From Candidatus Thiosymbion sp. (GTDB lineage: Bacteria; Pseudomonadota; Gammaproteobacteria; Chromatiales; Chromatiaceae), in NCBI GenBank assembly GCA_018435665.1, contig JAHDND010000024.1, positions 62,001-126,000 of the forward strand: DNA of 64,000 nt, given 5' to 3'. The translations under genes and the position numbers were made by a program. The notes beneath the pieces are model-generated. The model was not told where the DNA came from and did not search any database. It saw nothing but the letters and a program-made list of their open reading frames with translations. How positions within the stretch are numbered: position 1 is the stretch's first letter; the number at the start of each line of letters is the position of its first letter. Shown here piece by piece: positions 8,852-20,996 of this stretch.

Positions 8852-11404
8852 TTATCCGGATGCGCGGTCAGGGACAGCGAACCCCCGAGGGCGCCTGAAG
8901 TGGCGCAGTCGCAGGCTGTTGCCGACGACGAAGAGACTGGACAGGCTCATCGCCCCCGCCGCGACCATGGGGTTGAGCAGCCAGCCGCTCAGGGGATACA
9001 GGACCCCCGCCGCCAGGGGGATGAGGAGCAGATTGTAGGCGAAGGCCCAGAAGAAATTACCCCGGATGGTCGTCAGGGTCCGCCGCGCCAGGGCGATGGC
9101 GCTCAGCAGGGTGCGGGGATCGTGGGACATGAGGACCAGGTCCCCCGCCTCGACGGCGATATCGGTCCCGGTGCCTATGGCGATGCCGACATCGGCCTGG
9201 GCTAGGGCCGGGGCGTCGTTGATGCCGTCACCGACGAAGGCCACCCGGCGGCCCTGGGCCTGGAGGGCCTTCACCGCTTCCGCCTTGCCGCCGGGCAGGA
9301 CCTCGCCCAGGGCCTGGTCGATGCCTGTTTGCCGCGCCGCCAGCGCCACCGCCGCCGTCTGGTCGCCACTGATCAGGACGGTGTTGAGTCCCAGGGCCTT
9401 GAGCCCGGCGATGGCCTCGGCGCTGCCCTCCCGCAGGGGATCGGCGACCCCGATGAGCCCCAGGGGCTGGCCGTCGCGGGCGACGTGGATCAGGGAGCAA
9501 CCCTGGGCCCCCAGTTCCGCCGCCGCGGCCGCCAGGGGAGACAGGTCGACGCCCCAATCTTGCAGATAGCGCGCCGAGCCGATCGCCAGAACCGTGTCGC
9601 CCAAACGCCCACTCAGCCCCAGACCGGCCGCGTTGACGATATCCGTCATGGCGAGTGGGGTGGTCAGGGGCGGGGCGGCGTCCTGACTACTGGCTGGAAG
9701 CCCAGGCCTCTCTGAGGCGGTATGAATGGCATCCGACGCTTCCTCCGCCGCCGCGACCACCGCCCGCGCCAGGGGGTGCTGGCTGTAACGCTCCAGGGCC
9801 GCCGCCAGGGCCAGCAGGCCCTCCCGGTCGCCGTCCAGGGCGACGACGTCGGTCACCCTGGGGTGGCCCAGGGTGAGGGTGCCGGTCTTGTCGAAGACCA
9901 GGGTGTCGACCCCGGCCAGACGTTCCAGGGCCGGGCCGCTGCGAAACAGCAGGCCCAGCTCGGCGGCGCGGCCCGTGCCGACCAGGATGGCGGTCGGCGT
10001 CGCCAGGCCCATGGCGCAGGGGCAGGCCACCACCAACACGCTCACCGCCGCGACGAAGGCATAGTTGAGCGCCGGCGCGGGCCCGACCAGCAGCCAGACG
10101 GCGAAGGTCACCAGGCCGAGGGCCATCACCCCCGGCACGAAGACGGCGGCGATGCGGTCCGCCAGGGCCTGGATGGGCGGCTTCTCCGCCTGGGCCTCCT
10201 GGACCAGGCGGATGATCTGGGCCAGCACCGTGTCGGCCCCCAGGCGGGTGGCGCGGAAGTACAGGACCCCGGTCTGGTTGAGGGTGCCGCCCACCACCTT
10301 GCCCCCCGGTCCCCGGGCCACGGGCAGGGGTTCGCCGGTGAGCATGGACTCGTCGACCCAACTCTCGCCGTGTTCCACCTCGCCGTCCGTGGCGATGCGC
10401 TCGCCGGGGCGGGCCAGGACCAGGTCGCCCAGGACGATGGCCTGGGTGGGGATGTCCAATTCCCGACCCTCCCGGACCACCCGCGCCGTCTGGGGTCGCA
10501 ACTCCACCAGGCGCCGGATCGCCGCCGAGGTCCGCCCCTTGGCCCGCGCCTCCAGCCATTTGCCCAGCAGGATGAGGCTGACGATCACCGCCGCGGCCTC
10601 GAAGTAATAGTGGGCGGTCCCCGGGGGGAAGAGGCCAGGAGCCAGCAGGGCCAGGGTGGAATAGGCGATGGCGGCGCCTCCGCCGAGCATGACCAGGCTG
10701 CTCATGCCCGGGCTCAGGGTGCGCATTTCCGCCCAGCCATGGCGCAGGAAGCGCTGGCCGGCCCAGAAATAGACCGGGGCCGCCAGCACGAATTGCAGCA
10801 GTCCCTGGGCGCGCCAGCTTAGGTGCGCCTCCAGCCCGTGGTGGAGGGGGGGCCACAGCATCGGTCCCATGCTCAGGAGCAGCAGGGGCAAGGTGAAGGC
10901 GGCGGCCAGGCGCAGGTCACGACCCAGGCCAGGGTCGCCGGTCGTCCCGGCCCTCGTACTTGCCTGGGCGCCGGGTCTTGGCCGTTCGGACCCCTCGCGC
11001 CCCGGGGAGGAGGTCGCATCGGCACAAGCCTGGGGAGAGGGCGCGGCGGTACAAGCGGCGGTTTCTCCTGCCCCCTCCCCCCCGGCGGGGGAGGGCTGGG
11101 GAGAGGGGGTATGAAGGGTTACGCCGGGTCCAGCCCCTGGGGTTACCGTCGTCGATTCCGCCGCGGCCTCCCGCATCGCATCTGGGTCGAGCAGCGGTTC
11201 ATATCCCGCCCCCCGGATGGCCGCCGTGATCCCCTCTGGCTCCAGCAGGGCGGGTAAATAGCGCACCCTGGCCGTCTCGGTGGCCAGGTTGACCGAGGCA
11301 TCGACGACGCCGGGCAGGCGACGCAGCACCCGCTCTACCCGGGCGCTGCAATTGGCGCAGGTCATGCCACCGACGCCAATGCGGATCTCAGCTGTCATGG
11401 CCAT
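8852..11404 (-). CDS. copA: P1B-type copper-translocating ATPase
   Basis: The 850-residue P1B-1 pump has an N-terminal heavy-metal-associated domain (GMTCANC near residues 14-20), a long low-complexity insertion (about 95-165), six to eight membrane segments, the TGEP actuator motif (about 355), the membrane CPC ion site in [13 protein letters not shown] (about 459), the phosphorylated DKTGT aspartate (about 503), SQHPLARAV (about 541) and [10 protein letters not shown] (about 723). It exports Cu(I) from the cytosol. The frame has two possible ATGs at 11404 and 11398. A copZ-like gene 106 bp upstream in the same direction fits a copper-tolerance unit. Confidence 0.96.
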   Translation of the reverse strand: MAMTAEIRIGVGGMTCANCSARVERVLRRLPGVVDASVNLATETARVRYLPALLEPEGITAAIRGAGYEPLLDPDAMREAAAESTTVTPGAGPGVTLHTPSPQPSPAGGEGAGETAACTAAPSPQACADATSSPGREGSERPRPGAQASTRAGTTGDPGLGRDLRLAAAFTLPLLLLSMGPMLWPPLHHGLEAHLSWRAQGLLQFVLAAPVYFWAGQRFLRHGWAEMRTLSPGMSSLVMLGGGAAIAYSTLALLAPGLFPPGTAHYYFEAAAVIVSLILLGKWLEARAKGRTSAAIRRLVELRPQTARVVREGRELDIPTQAIVLGDLVLARPGERIATDGEVEHGESWVDESMLTGEPLPVARGPGGKVVGGTLNQTGVLYFRATRLGADTVLAQIIRLVQEAQAEKPPIQALADRIAAVFVPGVMALGLVTFAVWLLVGPAPALNYAFVAAVSVLVVACPCAMGLATPTAILVGTGRAAELGLLFRSGPALERLAGVDTLVFDKTGTLTLGHPRVTDVVALDGDREGLLALAAALERYSQHPLARAVVAAAEEASDAIHTASERPGLPASSQDAAPPLTTPLAMTDIVNAAGLGLSGRLGDTVLAIGSARYLQDWGVDLSPLAAAAAELGAQGCSLIHVARDGQPLGLIGVADPLREGSAEAIAGLKALGLNTVLISGDQTAAVALAARQTGIDQALGEVLPGGKAEAVKALQAQGRRVAFVGDGINDAPALAQADVGIAIGTGTDIAVEAGDLVLMSHDPRTLLSAIALARRTLTTIRGNFFWAFAYNLLLIPLAAGVLYPLSGWLLNPMVAAGAMSLSSLFVVGNSLRLRHFRRPRGFAVPDRASG
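11073..11095. repeat. palindromic element inserted in-frame within copA
   Basis: A 9-bp inverted repeat (11073-11081 with 11087-11095, loop CCGGC) is flanked by the GGGGAGAGGG-type sequence common to dispersed GC-rich palindromes. On the minus strand it encodes [16 protein letters not shown], a peptide seen when such palindromes are read through. It lies in the linker between the metal-binding domain and the first membrane helix of CopA, where extra length is tolerated. Confidence 0.6.
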
Positions 11405-11510
11405 TCCCTGGTGGCATCCTCAGGTTGACCGGGCCACGGGAACGAACCAGCGGCAGAGCGCCCCGCCGGGTCGGCGCGCGGTGGGGCTAGGGCGAGTTCA
11501 GGCGACACTG

Positions 11511-11711
11511 TCAGGTGGCACTGGCCTGAAAACCCTCATCCTTGATGGCGGCGATCAGGGCCGCCGGGTCGGCATCCCCCTCGACGGTGGCGCGCTGCTG
11601 GACGCGGTCCACCACCAGGACGGCGGTCACCCCCGGCACCCGCGCCAGGGCCTGGCGCACGGCCTGCTCGCAGTGACCGCAGGTCATGCCTTCGACTTTG
11701 AGTTCGATCAT
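11511..11711 (-). CDS. CopZ-like heavy-metal-associated chaperone
   Basis: A 66-residue stand-alone HMA domain: MIELKVEGMTCGHCEQAV at the N-terminus holds the metal-binding GMTCxxC pair, and the rest fits the ferredoxin-like fold, ending in the loop and last helix AALIAAIKDEGFQ. It is expected to carry Cu(I) in the cytosol and pass it to the CopA metal-binding domain encoded just downstream. The start is the ATG at 11711. Some HMA singletons serve other soft metals, so copper is inferred from the neighbour. Confidence 0.88.
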   Translation of the reverse strand: MIELKVEGMTCGHCEQAVRQALARVPGVTAVLVVDRVQQRATVEGDADPAALIAAIKDEGFQASAT

Positions 11712-11818
11712 GGGTAAGACTCCCGTGGGTTCGGTGGATCAGTGGCTTGGGTGCTTTCGCGGAAATCAGGGGGCTTAGGAAAAGATCCCGTAGGTTGGGT
11801 GGGTAAGGGGGTTGCCGT

Positions 11819-15001
<3,183 letters not shown>

Positions 15002-15164
15002 GGGCGTGGGGTCAAGGTACAGCGTGGGAGGAAAAGGCTATCATAGACCGACGGACAGGGGCCTGAACCTCGTGCTGCCGGGGGCGCGAGAGGTCGCGAC
15101 CGAAAACTGAAAGCGTCGTCTATCAATGACAGCGTCCTCCTGCAACTAAACCTAGAACAGTACC

Positions 15165-15962
15165 ATGTGGTCCAGCCGGTTCGATCCCGCCACCATCGCC
15201 GCGCGCCTGGCACTTGCTGCGGGCGGGGGTGAGGGCTGGGCGGATGGCGCGCGGCGGGAACACGCCACCGCCGGCGCCGGGTCCCATCGCCCCGCCGCCG
15301 TGCTGCTGCCCCTGCTGCGGGGCGATGTCGGGCGGGAGGGGGAAGCCGGCGCGGACCACCCCGCGGCCGCCCCGACCCCCATGACCCCCACATCCCCTCC
15401 ACCCCCCATTTCCACCCTAGCCACCACATCCCCCCTATCGACCGAATCCTCCGCATCCCCCTGGCATCTGCTGTTCATTCGCCGGGCCGAGCACCCCCTT
15501 GACCGCCATAGCGGTGAGGTGGCCTTCCCCGGCGGGGGGGTAGATCCGCTTGACCCGGACCCGGTGGCCACCGCACTGCGCGAGGCCGAGGAGGAGATCG
15601 GCCTGGCGCCGGATCAGGTCGAAGTCCTGGGCCAATTGCCGGCCTTTCACACCGTCAGCGGCTATCGGGTGACGCCGGTGGTGGGCCTGATCCCCTGGCC
15701 CCTGGCCCTGCGGCCCGATCCCACCGAGGTGGCGGAGGTATTCACCCTGCCCCTGGACTGGCTGCGGGAGCCCGGCCATCGCCATACCCGTCTCTGGCCC
15801 CATCCCGGTCATCCCCAGGCCCGGGAGGTGATCTTTTATCAGGAGCGGGAGGGGCGGCGCCTGTGGGGCGTTACCGCCTGGATTACCGTCGACTTTCTGG
15901 GTTGTCTGGAACCTTGGGACCGGCATCCCGCCGGGTCAGGAACATGGCATCGCCGTAACTGA
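15165..15962 (+). CDS. CoA pyrophosphatase-type Nudix hydrolase
   Basis: The Nudix box [29 protein letters not shown] signature lies near residues 123-147, with the REAEEEIGL catalytic core, preceded by [19 protein letters not shown]. The [22 protein letters not shown] pattern is that of the NudL/CoAse branch, which cleaves coenzyme A to 3',5'-ADP and phosphopantetheine. An insertion of about 40 residues rich in Pro, Thr and Ser (about 63-100) splits the first strands and is unusual for the family. It starts at ATG 15165, is divergent from rapA, and its last 80 bp overlap the 3' end of queA on the other strand. Confidence 0.88.
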   Translation: MWSSRFDPATIAARLALAAGGGEGWADGARREHATAGAGSHRPAAVLLPLLRGDVGREGEAGADHPAAAPTPMTPTSPPPPISTLATTSPLSTESSASPWHLLFIRRAEHPLDRHSGEVAFPGGGVDPLDPDPVATALREAEEEIGLAPDQVEVLGQLPAFHTVSGYRVTPVVGLIPWPLALRPDPTEVAEVFTLPLDWLREPGHRHTRLWPHPGHPQAREVIFYQEREGRRLWGVTAWITVDFLGCLEPWDRHPAGSGTWHRRN

Positions 15963-17013
15963 AGAAGCGGTAGCCCTCCCGTACCGCATGCTGGTAGGCC
16001 GCCATGACGGCTTCGTAACCGCTGAAGGCGGAGACCAGCATCAGCAGGGTGGATTCCGGCAGGTGGAAGTTGGTGATCAGGGCATCCACTACCTGGAAGC
16101 GATACCCGGGGCGGATGAACAGCCGCGTCTCGCCCTGAAACGGCGCCAGCGCGCCGCTGGCGGCGGCGGTCTCCAGGCTGCGCACGCTGGTCGTCCCCAC
16201 CGCCACCACCCGGCCACCGTGGGCGCGGGTGGCCGCGACCTGGGCGCAGACCGCGGCGTTCACCTCCAGCCACTCGGCATGCATGGGGTGCTCGTCCAGG
16301 TTCTCCACCCGCACCGGCTGGAAGGTGCCGGCGCCGACGTGAAGGGTGACATGGGCGGACGCGACCCCCAGGTCCGCCAGGCGCTGGAGCATGTCCGCGT
16401 CGAAGTGCAGGCCGGCGGTCGGCGCCGCCACCGCCCCGGGACGGCGGGAGTAGATGGTCTGGTAACGCTCCAGATCCGTTTCCTCGTCCGGGCGCTGGAT
16501 GTAGGGCGGCAAGGGGATGTGCCCGTAGCGCTCCATCAGCGTCGGAAAGTCGCCCTCCAGGGCGCGCAGGCGGAAGAACTCGCCCTCGCGCCCCAGACAT
16601 TCCAGGGTCGCCCCCGCCGACGCCCCCGTCCCGGTCCCCATTCCGGCCTCCGTCCCGGTCTCGGCCCCCTCCCTCGCCCCCGCCTCCAGCAGCAGTCGCC
16701 CACCGGCCTGGGGCGACTTGCTCGCCCGCACCTGGGCCAGGACCTCATCCGCTGCCAGGAGCCGTTCCACCAGGATCTCCACCCGCCCCCCCGTCTCCTT
16801 GCGGCCGAACAGGCGGGCGCGCATCACCCGGGTATCGTTGAAGACCAGCAGGTCTCCCGCGCGCAGCAAGGTTGGCAGTGCGGCGAAGTGGCGATCCGTT
16901 ACCGCGCCGCTGGGTCCATCCAGGCACAGCAGCCGGCTCGCTCCCCGCAGGGGCAGTGGCCGTTGGGCGATAAGCGCGGGGGGCAGGTGGAAGTGGAAGT
17001 CGGAGCGTTTCAT
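15883..17013 (-). CDS. queA: S-adenosylmethionine:tRNA ribosyltransferase-isomerase
   Basis: QueA transfers the ribosyl moiety of SAM to preQ1-tRNA to make epoxyqueuosine in the anticodon wobble position. The protein (376 residues) begins [20 protein letters not shown] and contains [78 protein letters not shown] and the C-terminal [12 protein letters not shown], all family hallmarks. A Gly/Thr/Ala/Glu-rich low-complexity insertion sits near residues 111-135. Its 3' end overlaps the convergent Nudix gene by 80 bp. No tgt or yajC follows, unlike E. coli. Confidence 0.97.
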   Translation of the reverse strand: MKRSDFHFHLPPALIAQRPLPLRGASRLLCLDGPSGAVTDRHFAALPTLLRAGDLLVFNDTRVMRARLFGRKETGGRVEILVERLLAADEVLAQVRASKSPQAGGRLLLEAGAREGAETGTEAGMGTGTGASAGATLECLGREGEFFRLRALEGDFPTLMERYGHIPLPPYIQRPDEETDLERYQTIYSRRPGAVAAPTAGLHFDADMLQRLADLGVASAHVTLHVGAGTFQPVRVENLDEHPMHAEWLEVNAAVCAQVAATRAHGGRVVAVGTTSVRSLETAAASGALAPFQGETRLFIRPGYRFQVVDALITNFHLPESTLLMLVSAFSGYEAVMAAYQHAVREGYRFFSYGDAMFLTRRDAGPKVPDNPESRR

Positions 17014-17144
17014 GCCGGGGATGATACCGAAAAGACCCGTCTGGCCGGGGCGGTCCTTCCGCCGCCTCGTTGCCAGGGGCTGCCGGGAAGAGAGCCCCGG
17101 CCCTCAAATCTCCATTCTCAAATCACAGTGCATAAATTCGAAAC

Positions 17145-17172
17145 TTGCCCCGGAATCGGGAAAGGTTATACT
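17145..17172 (+). promoter_or_regulatory. sigma-70 promoter of tRNA-Leu
   Basis: A TTGCCC -35 element (17145-17150), 16-bp spacer and TATACT -10 element (17167-17172) place transcription start near 17179, about 16 bp before the mature tRNA 5' end. Confidence 0.65.
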
Positions 17173-17194
17173 TTGCGTCTGCCAGGGAGGCAAC

Positions 17195-17281
17195 GCCGGG
17201 GTGGCGAAACTGGTAGACGCATCAGACTCAAAATCTGACGGTAGTGATACCGTGCCGGTTCGAGTCCGGCCCTCGGTACCA
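17195..17281 (+). tRNA. tRNA-Leu(CAA)
   Basis: An 87-base class II tRNA. The acceptor stem GCCGGGG pairs with CCTCGGT (G-U at 1-72 and 5-68), the D-arm contains TGGCGAAACTGGTAGACGC, the anticodon stem TCAGA/TCTGA encloses CTCAAAA giving anticodon CAA, a long variable arm follows, the T-arm is GCCGG-TTCGAGT-CCGGC, and CCA is encoded. It reads UUG codons. The 3' 58 bases are duplicated at 26272-26329, showing use as an integration site; the gene remains intact. Confidence 0.97.
17224..17281 (+). repeat. left attachment repeat (3' part of tRNA-Leu)
   Basis: This 58-bp stretch from the anticodon stem to the CCA end is matched at 26272-26329 with a single mismatch (T at 17277, G at 26325). A direct repeat of a tRNA 3' half bounding accessory genes and an integrase is the usual product of tyrosine-recombinase integration. 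Confidence 0.93.
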
Positions 17282-17290
17282 ACAAAGACA

Positions 17291-17320
17291 AGGGCTTAGC
17301 GGAGACGCTAAGCCCTTTTT
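17291..17320 (+). terminator. intrinsic terminator after tRNA-Leu
   Basis: An 11-bp stem (17291-17301 with 17306-17316), GAGA loop and T-run end the tRNA transcript. It lies inside the island, so the mobile element brought its own terminator; the ancestral one is at 26334-26369. Confidence 0.9.
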
Positions 17321-17337
17321 CTTTGGGGGAATGGCTT

Positions 17338-17481
17338 CGTGGCGCACTCATGGCGCACTTTTCCACAAGCGACCACAAAAAACGACCACATAGAGGTGGC
17401 CTTGTCCTTCGCCCTGTTGAGCCGCCAAGGGGCAGAAGAGACCCGGGCTGATGGTTGGCGGTGCGCCATGAGTGCGCCACG
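17338..17481. repeat. perfect 21-bp inverted repeat with internal direct repeats near the island left end
   Basis: 17338-17358 and 17461-17481 are exact reverse complements about 100 bp apart. Each arm holds two direct copies of TGGCGCAC separated by TCA. A single TGGCGCACTT also occurs at 26160-26169 near the right end. The layout resembles recombinase or excisionase arm-binding sites; this is inference. Confidence 0.7.
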
Positions 17482-17584
17482 GGCACCGACAAGTGAAATG
17501 GCCATCACCACGGGCACCCCTGATTGTGGCAAAAGGCCTTATTGGGACAGGTAGTGTCACTTTTTGATCCAGGGATTACGGTCA

Positions 17585-17962
17585 ATGATTGATGCTTACC
17601 AAGCGATGGTGGCGCCCCTCCTCACGCTGGCGGGTCATGGGGCCTTGTGGCCGGTTCCGGTCGCGCTGGCCCTGTTCGCCCTCCTGGCGCTTGCCATCCC
17701 CCGACTACGGGGGAAGCTGGGAGAACGGCGGGTGGCCAATTTGCTCGACCGCCTCGGGGCAGGCGAAGCGCTTCACGATGTCATCCTGCCCGATTCGCGC
17801 GGTGGCCTCACCCAAGTCGATCATCTGGTGCTGACTCCCTCAGGACTGCTGGTCGTGGAGACCAAGAACTACCGGGGACAGATTTTCGGCCAGGCTCACG
17901 ATGCCCAGTGGACCCAACAGCGTGTTAGGTTGATACCAATAACCCTGCATACCACCGCTTGA
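17585..17962 (+). pseudogene. truncated NERD-domain (nuclease-related) membrane protein
   Basis: The N-terminal hydrophobic segment (about residues 18-36) is followed by the NERD start: GKLGERRVANLLDRL, HDVILPDSRGGLTQVDHLVL and LLVVETKNYRGQIFG, which carry the D...ExK nuclease-fold positions. After DAQWTQ the sequence loses family resemblance and stops eight to ten residues later (125 residues), whereas such proteins continue with the rest of the NERD domain and often a zinc ribbon or helicase. I read it as a 3' truncation within the island. ATG at 17585 is chosen; the frame is open from 17564. Confidence 0.75.
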
Positions 17963-18369
17963 CACCCCGGGCGTCTTTTGGTGAACCCTGTGCGCAACTT
18001 GGGATTTACGCCGCACCTCACCCCCCTCCACCGACCGGAAGTCTCCCACCACACCCTGGGTGGCCGGCCTTACCCGGCCGGTCATACGGATAACGAGAGG
18101 CTAAACTGAAGCTGAGCTGTAGACGCTGCCCCGCCCAGCCAGGTCTTCCGCCCACCGGCCCGGCCACCTTGTCCTGGAGGTCACCCTGATGGGGCGCTTA
18201 CAAAGATGCTTGGACGTCTTCCCGATCACCTTGCTGGGATCAGAAGTGGCATGTTTAGCGCCTTGACCGTGCTCTCTGACGAAGAGGATACTTCGACGTA
18301 GGCGGTTGGATTTCCTATGCTTCGAGCGCCGGGCTTCCGGTAGCCGTGCAAATTCTGGAGTCAGACGCG
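17963..18369. other. 407-bp gene-poor stretch in island
   Basis: No convincing gene. It starts at the NERD breakpoint and ends at the ThDP enzyme start. A GGCCGG-TTA-CCGGCC-type hairpin lies near 18062-18082. The stretch may be the relic of an element that truncated the NERD gene, but no transposase or intron signature was recognised. It should also hold the promoter of the downstream gene. Confidence 0.4.
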
Positions 18370-19932
18370 ATGAAAGGCGCACAAGCCATCCTGGAGACCC
18401 TGTACGGGGCCGGCGTGGACACGCTCTTTGCCAACCCGGGGACCTCGGAGATGGCCCTCGTACGCGCAATGGACGATGCCGGCACGGTGCGCGCCGTGCT
18501 CGTCCTGTTCGAGGGAGTGGTATCGGGCGCCGCTGACGGCTATGCGCGGATGGCCGGCCGCCCCGCGGCCACCTTGCTGCACCTCGGCCCCGGCCTGGCG
18601 AACGCTGGCGCGAACCTGCACAACGCCCGCCGCGCCCGTTCCCCGGTCGTCAATATCGTGGGCGAGCATGCCCGCGAGCATATCGCGCTCGACGCGCCGC
18701 TCACAACGGACATCGAGGCGGTGGCCCGGCCCTTCTCGCGCTGGGTGCGCACCATCCGCACGACGGCGCAGGCGGGGCCGGACACGGCCGCCGCGATCGA
18801 GGCGGCACGCGCCCTGGCCGGCCCGGCCACCCTGATCGTGCCCGCGGACGTGGCCTGGTCAGAAGGCGGGATTCCGGCCCGGGTCCCGGCAGCGGCGGCT
18901 CCCACCCAGCCCGAGGTGCAACGCCTCGACCTGACGGCGGACTGGCTGCGCCGGGCCGGTCCCCGCGCCCTGCTGCTGCTCGGTGGCCATGCACTTAGCG
19001 CGCGCGGCATCGCGGCCGCGGCGCGCCTGGCGGCCGCGACCGGGGCCCGCCTCGCCGCGGAGAACTTCAACGTCCGCATGGCGCGCGGCGTCGGGCGACC
19101 GTACCTCCCCAAGGTTCCCTATGTCGGGGCGGCGGCCGAGGCCTTTCTCGGCGACGTTGAGGTGCTGGTGCTGGTCGAGTCGCGCGCGCCGGTCAACTTT
19201 TTCGGCTACCCGGGGCAACGTGGCACGCCGGTCGCGGCCGCGACACACGTGCTCACGCTGGCGGCGCCGGGTGAGGCCGGGGTCGAGGCGCTCGAAGCAC
19301 TGTGCGCGGGGCTCAGGGCGCCGGTCCCGGCCGCGCCCCCGGCGGTCGCCCGGCCCGAGATGCCAACCGGACCCCTCGATGCGTCGTCCCTGGCCGCCAC
19401 CCTCGCCTGCTGCCTGCCCGAGGGGGCCGTGCTGTGCGACGAGGCGATCACGACCCGAACGGCGCTGTACGAGCTCTTGTCCGCGGCGGCGCCGTACGAC
19501 CACCTCGACCTGATGGGCGGTGCGATCGGCGAGGGGCTGCCGCTGGCGACCGGCGCGGCCCTCGGCGACCCGAGCCGCCGCGTCATCTGCGTCTCCGGTG
19601 ACGGCAGTGCCTTGTATACGCTCCAGGCGCTCTGGACGCAGGCCCGCGAGAACCTCGACATCACGACCGTCATTTGCGCCAACCATCGCTACGCGATTCT
19701 GGTCAACGAGCATCTGCAAATCGAGGGTCGGGCACCTGGACCGCGGGCCTGGCCGTTGATGTCGCTTGAAGGGCCGGCGATCAGCTTCGCCGCCCTCGCC
19801 CGCGGCTTCGGCGTGGAAGCCGTCACGGTGGCCACGGCCGAGGCACTGGCCGACGCGCTGACCGCCGCGCTGGCGAGACGCGGCCCGTTCCTGATCGAGG
19901 CGCAGATGGTGGTGCCGCCGTCGGCGGGTTGA
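18370..19932 (+). CDS. thiamine-diphosphate enzyme, acetolactate synthase-like, orphan
   Basis: A 520-residue ThDP enzyme with the usual three domains. The N-terminal pyrimidine domain has LFANPGTSEM and the activating glutamate in VLFEGVVSGAADGYARM (about 51); the central domain is about 180-330; the C-terminal pyrophosphate domain has GDGSALYTLQALW and the Mg-binding ICANHRY end (about 413-445). The GTSE/ICANHRYAIL pattern is that of the IlvB-like/benzoylformate decarboxylase-like group often annotated acetolactate synthase, but there is no small subunit (IlvN) nearby, so biosynthetic function is unlikely. The substrate is unknown. It looks even more GC-rich than its surroundings. ATG 18370 is preferred over the upstream in-frame start at 18346. 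Confidence 0.85.
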   Translation: MKGAQAILETLYGAGVDTLFANPGTSEMALVRAMDDAGTVRAVLVLFEGVVSGAADGYARMAGRPAATLLHLGPGLANAGANLHNARRARSPVVNIVGEHAREHIALDAPLTTDIEAVARPFSRWVRTIRTTAQAGPDTAAAIEAARALAGPATLIVPADVAWSEGGIPARVPAAAAPTQPEVQRLDLTADWLRRAGPRALLLLGGHALSARGIAAAARLAAATGARLAAENFNVRMARGVGRPYLPKVPYVGAAAEAFLGDVEVLVLVESRAPVNFFGYPGQRGTPVAAATHVLTLAAPGEAGVEALEALCAGLRAPVPAAPPAVARPEMPTGPLDASSLAATLACCLPEGAVLCDEAITTRTALYELLSAAAPYDHLDLMGGAIGEGLPLATGAALGDPSRRVICVSGDGSALYTLQALWTQARENLDITTVICANHRYAILVNEHLQIEGRAPGPRAWPLMSLEGPAISFAALARGFGVEAVTVATAEALADALTAALARRGPFLIEAQMVVPPSAG

Positions 19933-20183
19933 GTTGCCGGGTCAGCGTAATGCTGCACCAGCCCCCGGAGGTCTACACGGCCACGAGGCAGCGCGCCCAG
20001 CAGGAAGGTCCCGATCCTCTATGACCCATCACCCGCATCGGGGCCGGACAAAACCCTAATCGCGCGATAGTGAGTCCAGGGTGACACGCCATGGCCAGGG
20101 TGACCAGCCATGGCGCTACACGACAGGGTTTTCGCTTTTCGGAACGGGATGAAAGATTCAGGAGCGCATTGACCGAGGGTACT

Positions 20184-20360
20184 CTAAATCCAGGTCACAG
20201 TCCCGCCCCCAAAATCGCTCCTCGGCCTCGGCCACTGGTGAGCGACCCAGGTGGCGATGGCGTGGATGTCCTGGAGGGTGCGTTGATCGCCGCGCTTAAG
20301 GGCGGCGCTGATCTCGGTGTTGAGACGGTGAAGGGCGAGGGCGAAAGCGGTGCGGGTCAT
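20184..20360 (-). CDS. small hypothetical protein, 58 aa
   Basis: An ATG at 20360 follows a GGGAGA ribosome-binding sequence and opens a short soluble, partly amphipathic product with a likely helical stretch (FALALHRLNTEISAALKRG) and a Trp-containing second helix. No family recognised. It lies upstream of nothing obvious in its direction. Expression is uncertain; it may be a remnant. Confidence 0.4.
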   Translation of the reverse strand: MTRTAFALALHRLNTEISAALKRGDQRTLQDIHAIATWVAHQWPRPRSDFGGGTVTWI

Positions 20361-20539
20361 GTCGGTCTCCCGGTGAGCGTGGCAGGACCGACCGCGAGGG
20401 CAGACGGGACCAGGGACCGGTATCATCCCCCTGCCGGTGCCGCCGAAGTCGGTCGGAGGCTTTACCGCCGTGGCGCTGTAACCGCCGCGGCGGACGGCGC
20501 TAGGTACGCTCTCAACGCCAGGGGAAGTCAAAACCCGGA

Positions 20540-20899
20540 TTAGTTCATGCCGCCACTCGCGCCCCCCTGCCCATAGACATAGATATAAGTGGGCGGGACC
20601 TGGGTACCGGGGAGTTTGATGGCATTGGTCTCAAAGAAGCTGCCCAGCAACACCCGCTGCCCGGCGGGAAAGTCCCCGACCTTGACCTCGTTCGCGGTGA
20701 CTCGGTAAGACCCAGCACCGGGGGGCATCTCAAAGTAGACCCGGCAGGGGGTGGACCAACAGGTCCCGGTATCTCCCGGGGCGAGGGTGATTTCGCCCCA
20801 TCCGGTGGGGAAGCCACCGGTCGTAGCACAACCCATGATCAGCGCCAACCCCGGGAGGAAGACCGCCAAACCTAGGCAACGTCGGAGGGAGGTGTTCAT
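20540..20899 (-). CDS. small secreted lipoprotein, 119 aa
   Basis: A type II signal peptide is evident: two arginines after MNTSL, a hydrophobic core, and a lipobox LIMGC with the lipidated Cys at residue 24. The mature part is about 95 residues, with one CW-PC cysteine pair (TCWSTPCRVYFEMPP) and a C-terminal PPTYIYVYGQGG stretch, suggesting a small beta-rich outer-membrane lipoprotein. The following residue is Ala, so outer-membrane sorting is likely by Lol rules. Function unknown. It lies inside the tRNA-Leu island. Confidence 0.72.
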   Translation of the reverse strand: MNTSLRRCLGLAVFLPGLALIMGCATTGGFPTGWGEITLAPGDTGTCWSTPCRVYFEMPPGAGSYRVTANEVKVGDFPAGQRVLLGSFFETNAIKLPGTQVPPTYIYVYGQGGASGGMN

Positions 20900-20996
20900 G
20901 GCATCAACTCCAGGACGGATCAGAACGTGATGACCGCTTGAACCTAAGGATAGCTAATGATCGCTGCCCGGTGCGGCGGGAACAGCCCGGTTGACG

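Noticed and set aside
17963..18369. Group II intron or IS remnant
   Set aside because: Some hairpins are present but no domain V-like motif, reverse transcriptase or transposase piece could be recognised.
20091..20543. A 150-aa plus-strand frame in the island
   Set aside because: Antisense to the 58-aa frame and the lipoprotein end, no RBS and no recognisable sequence.
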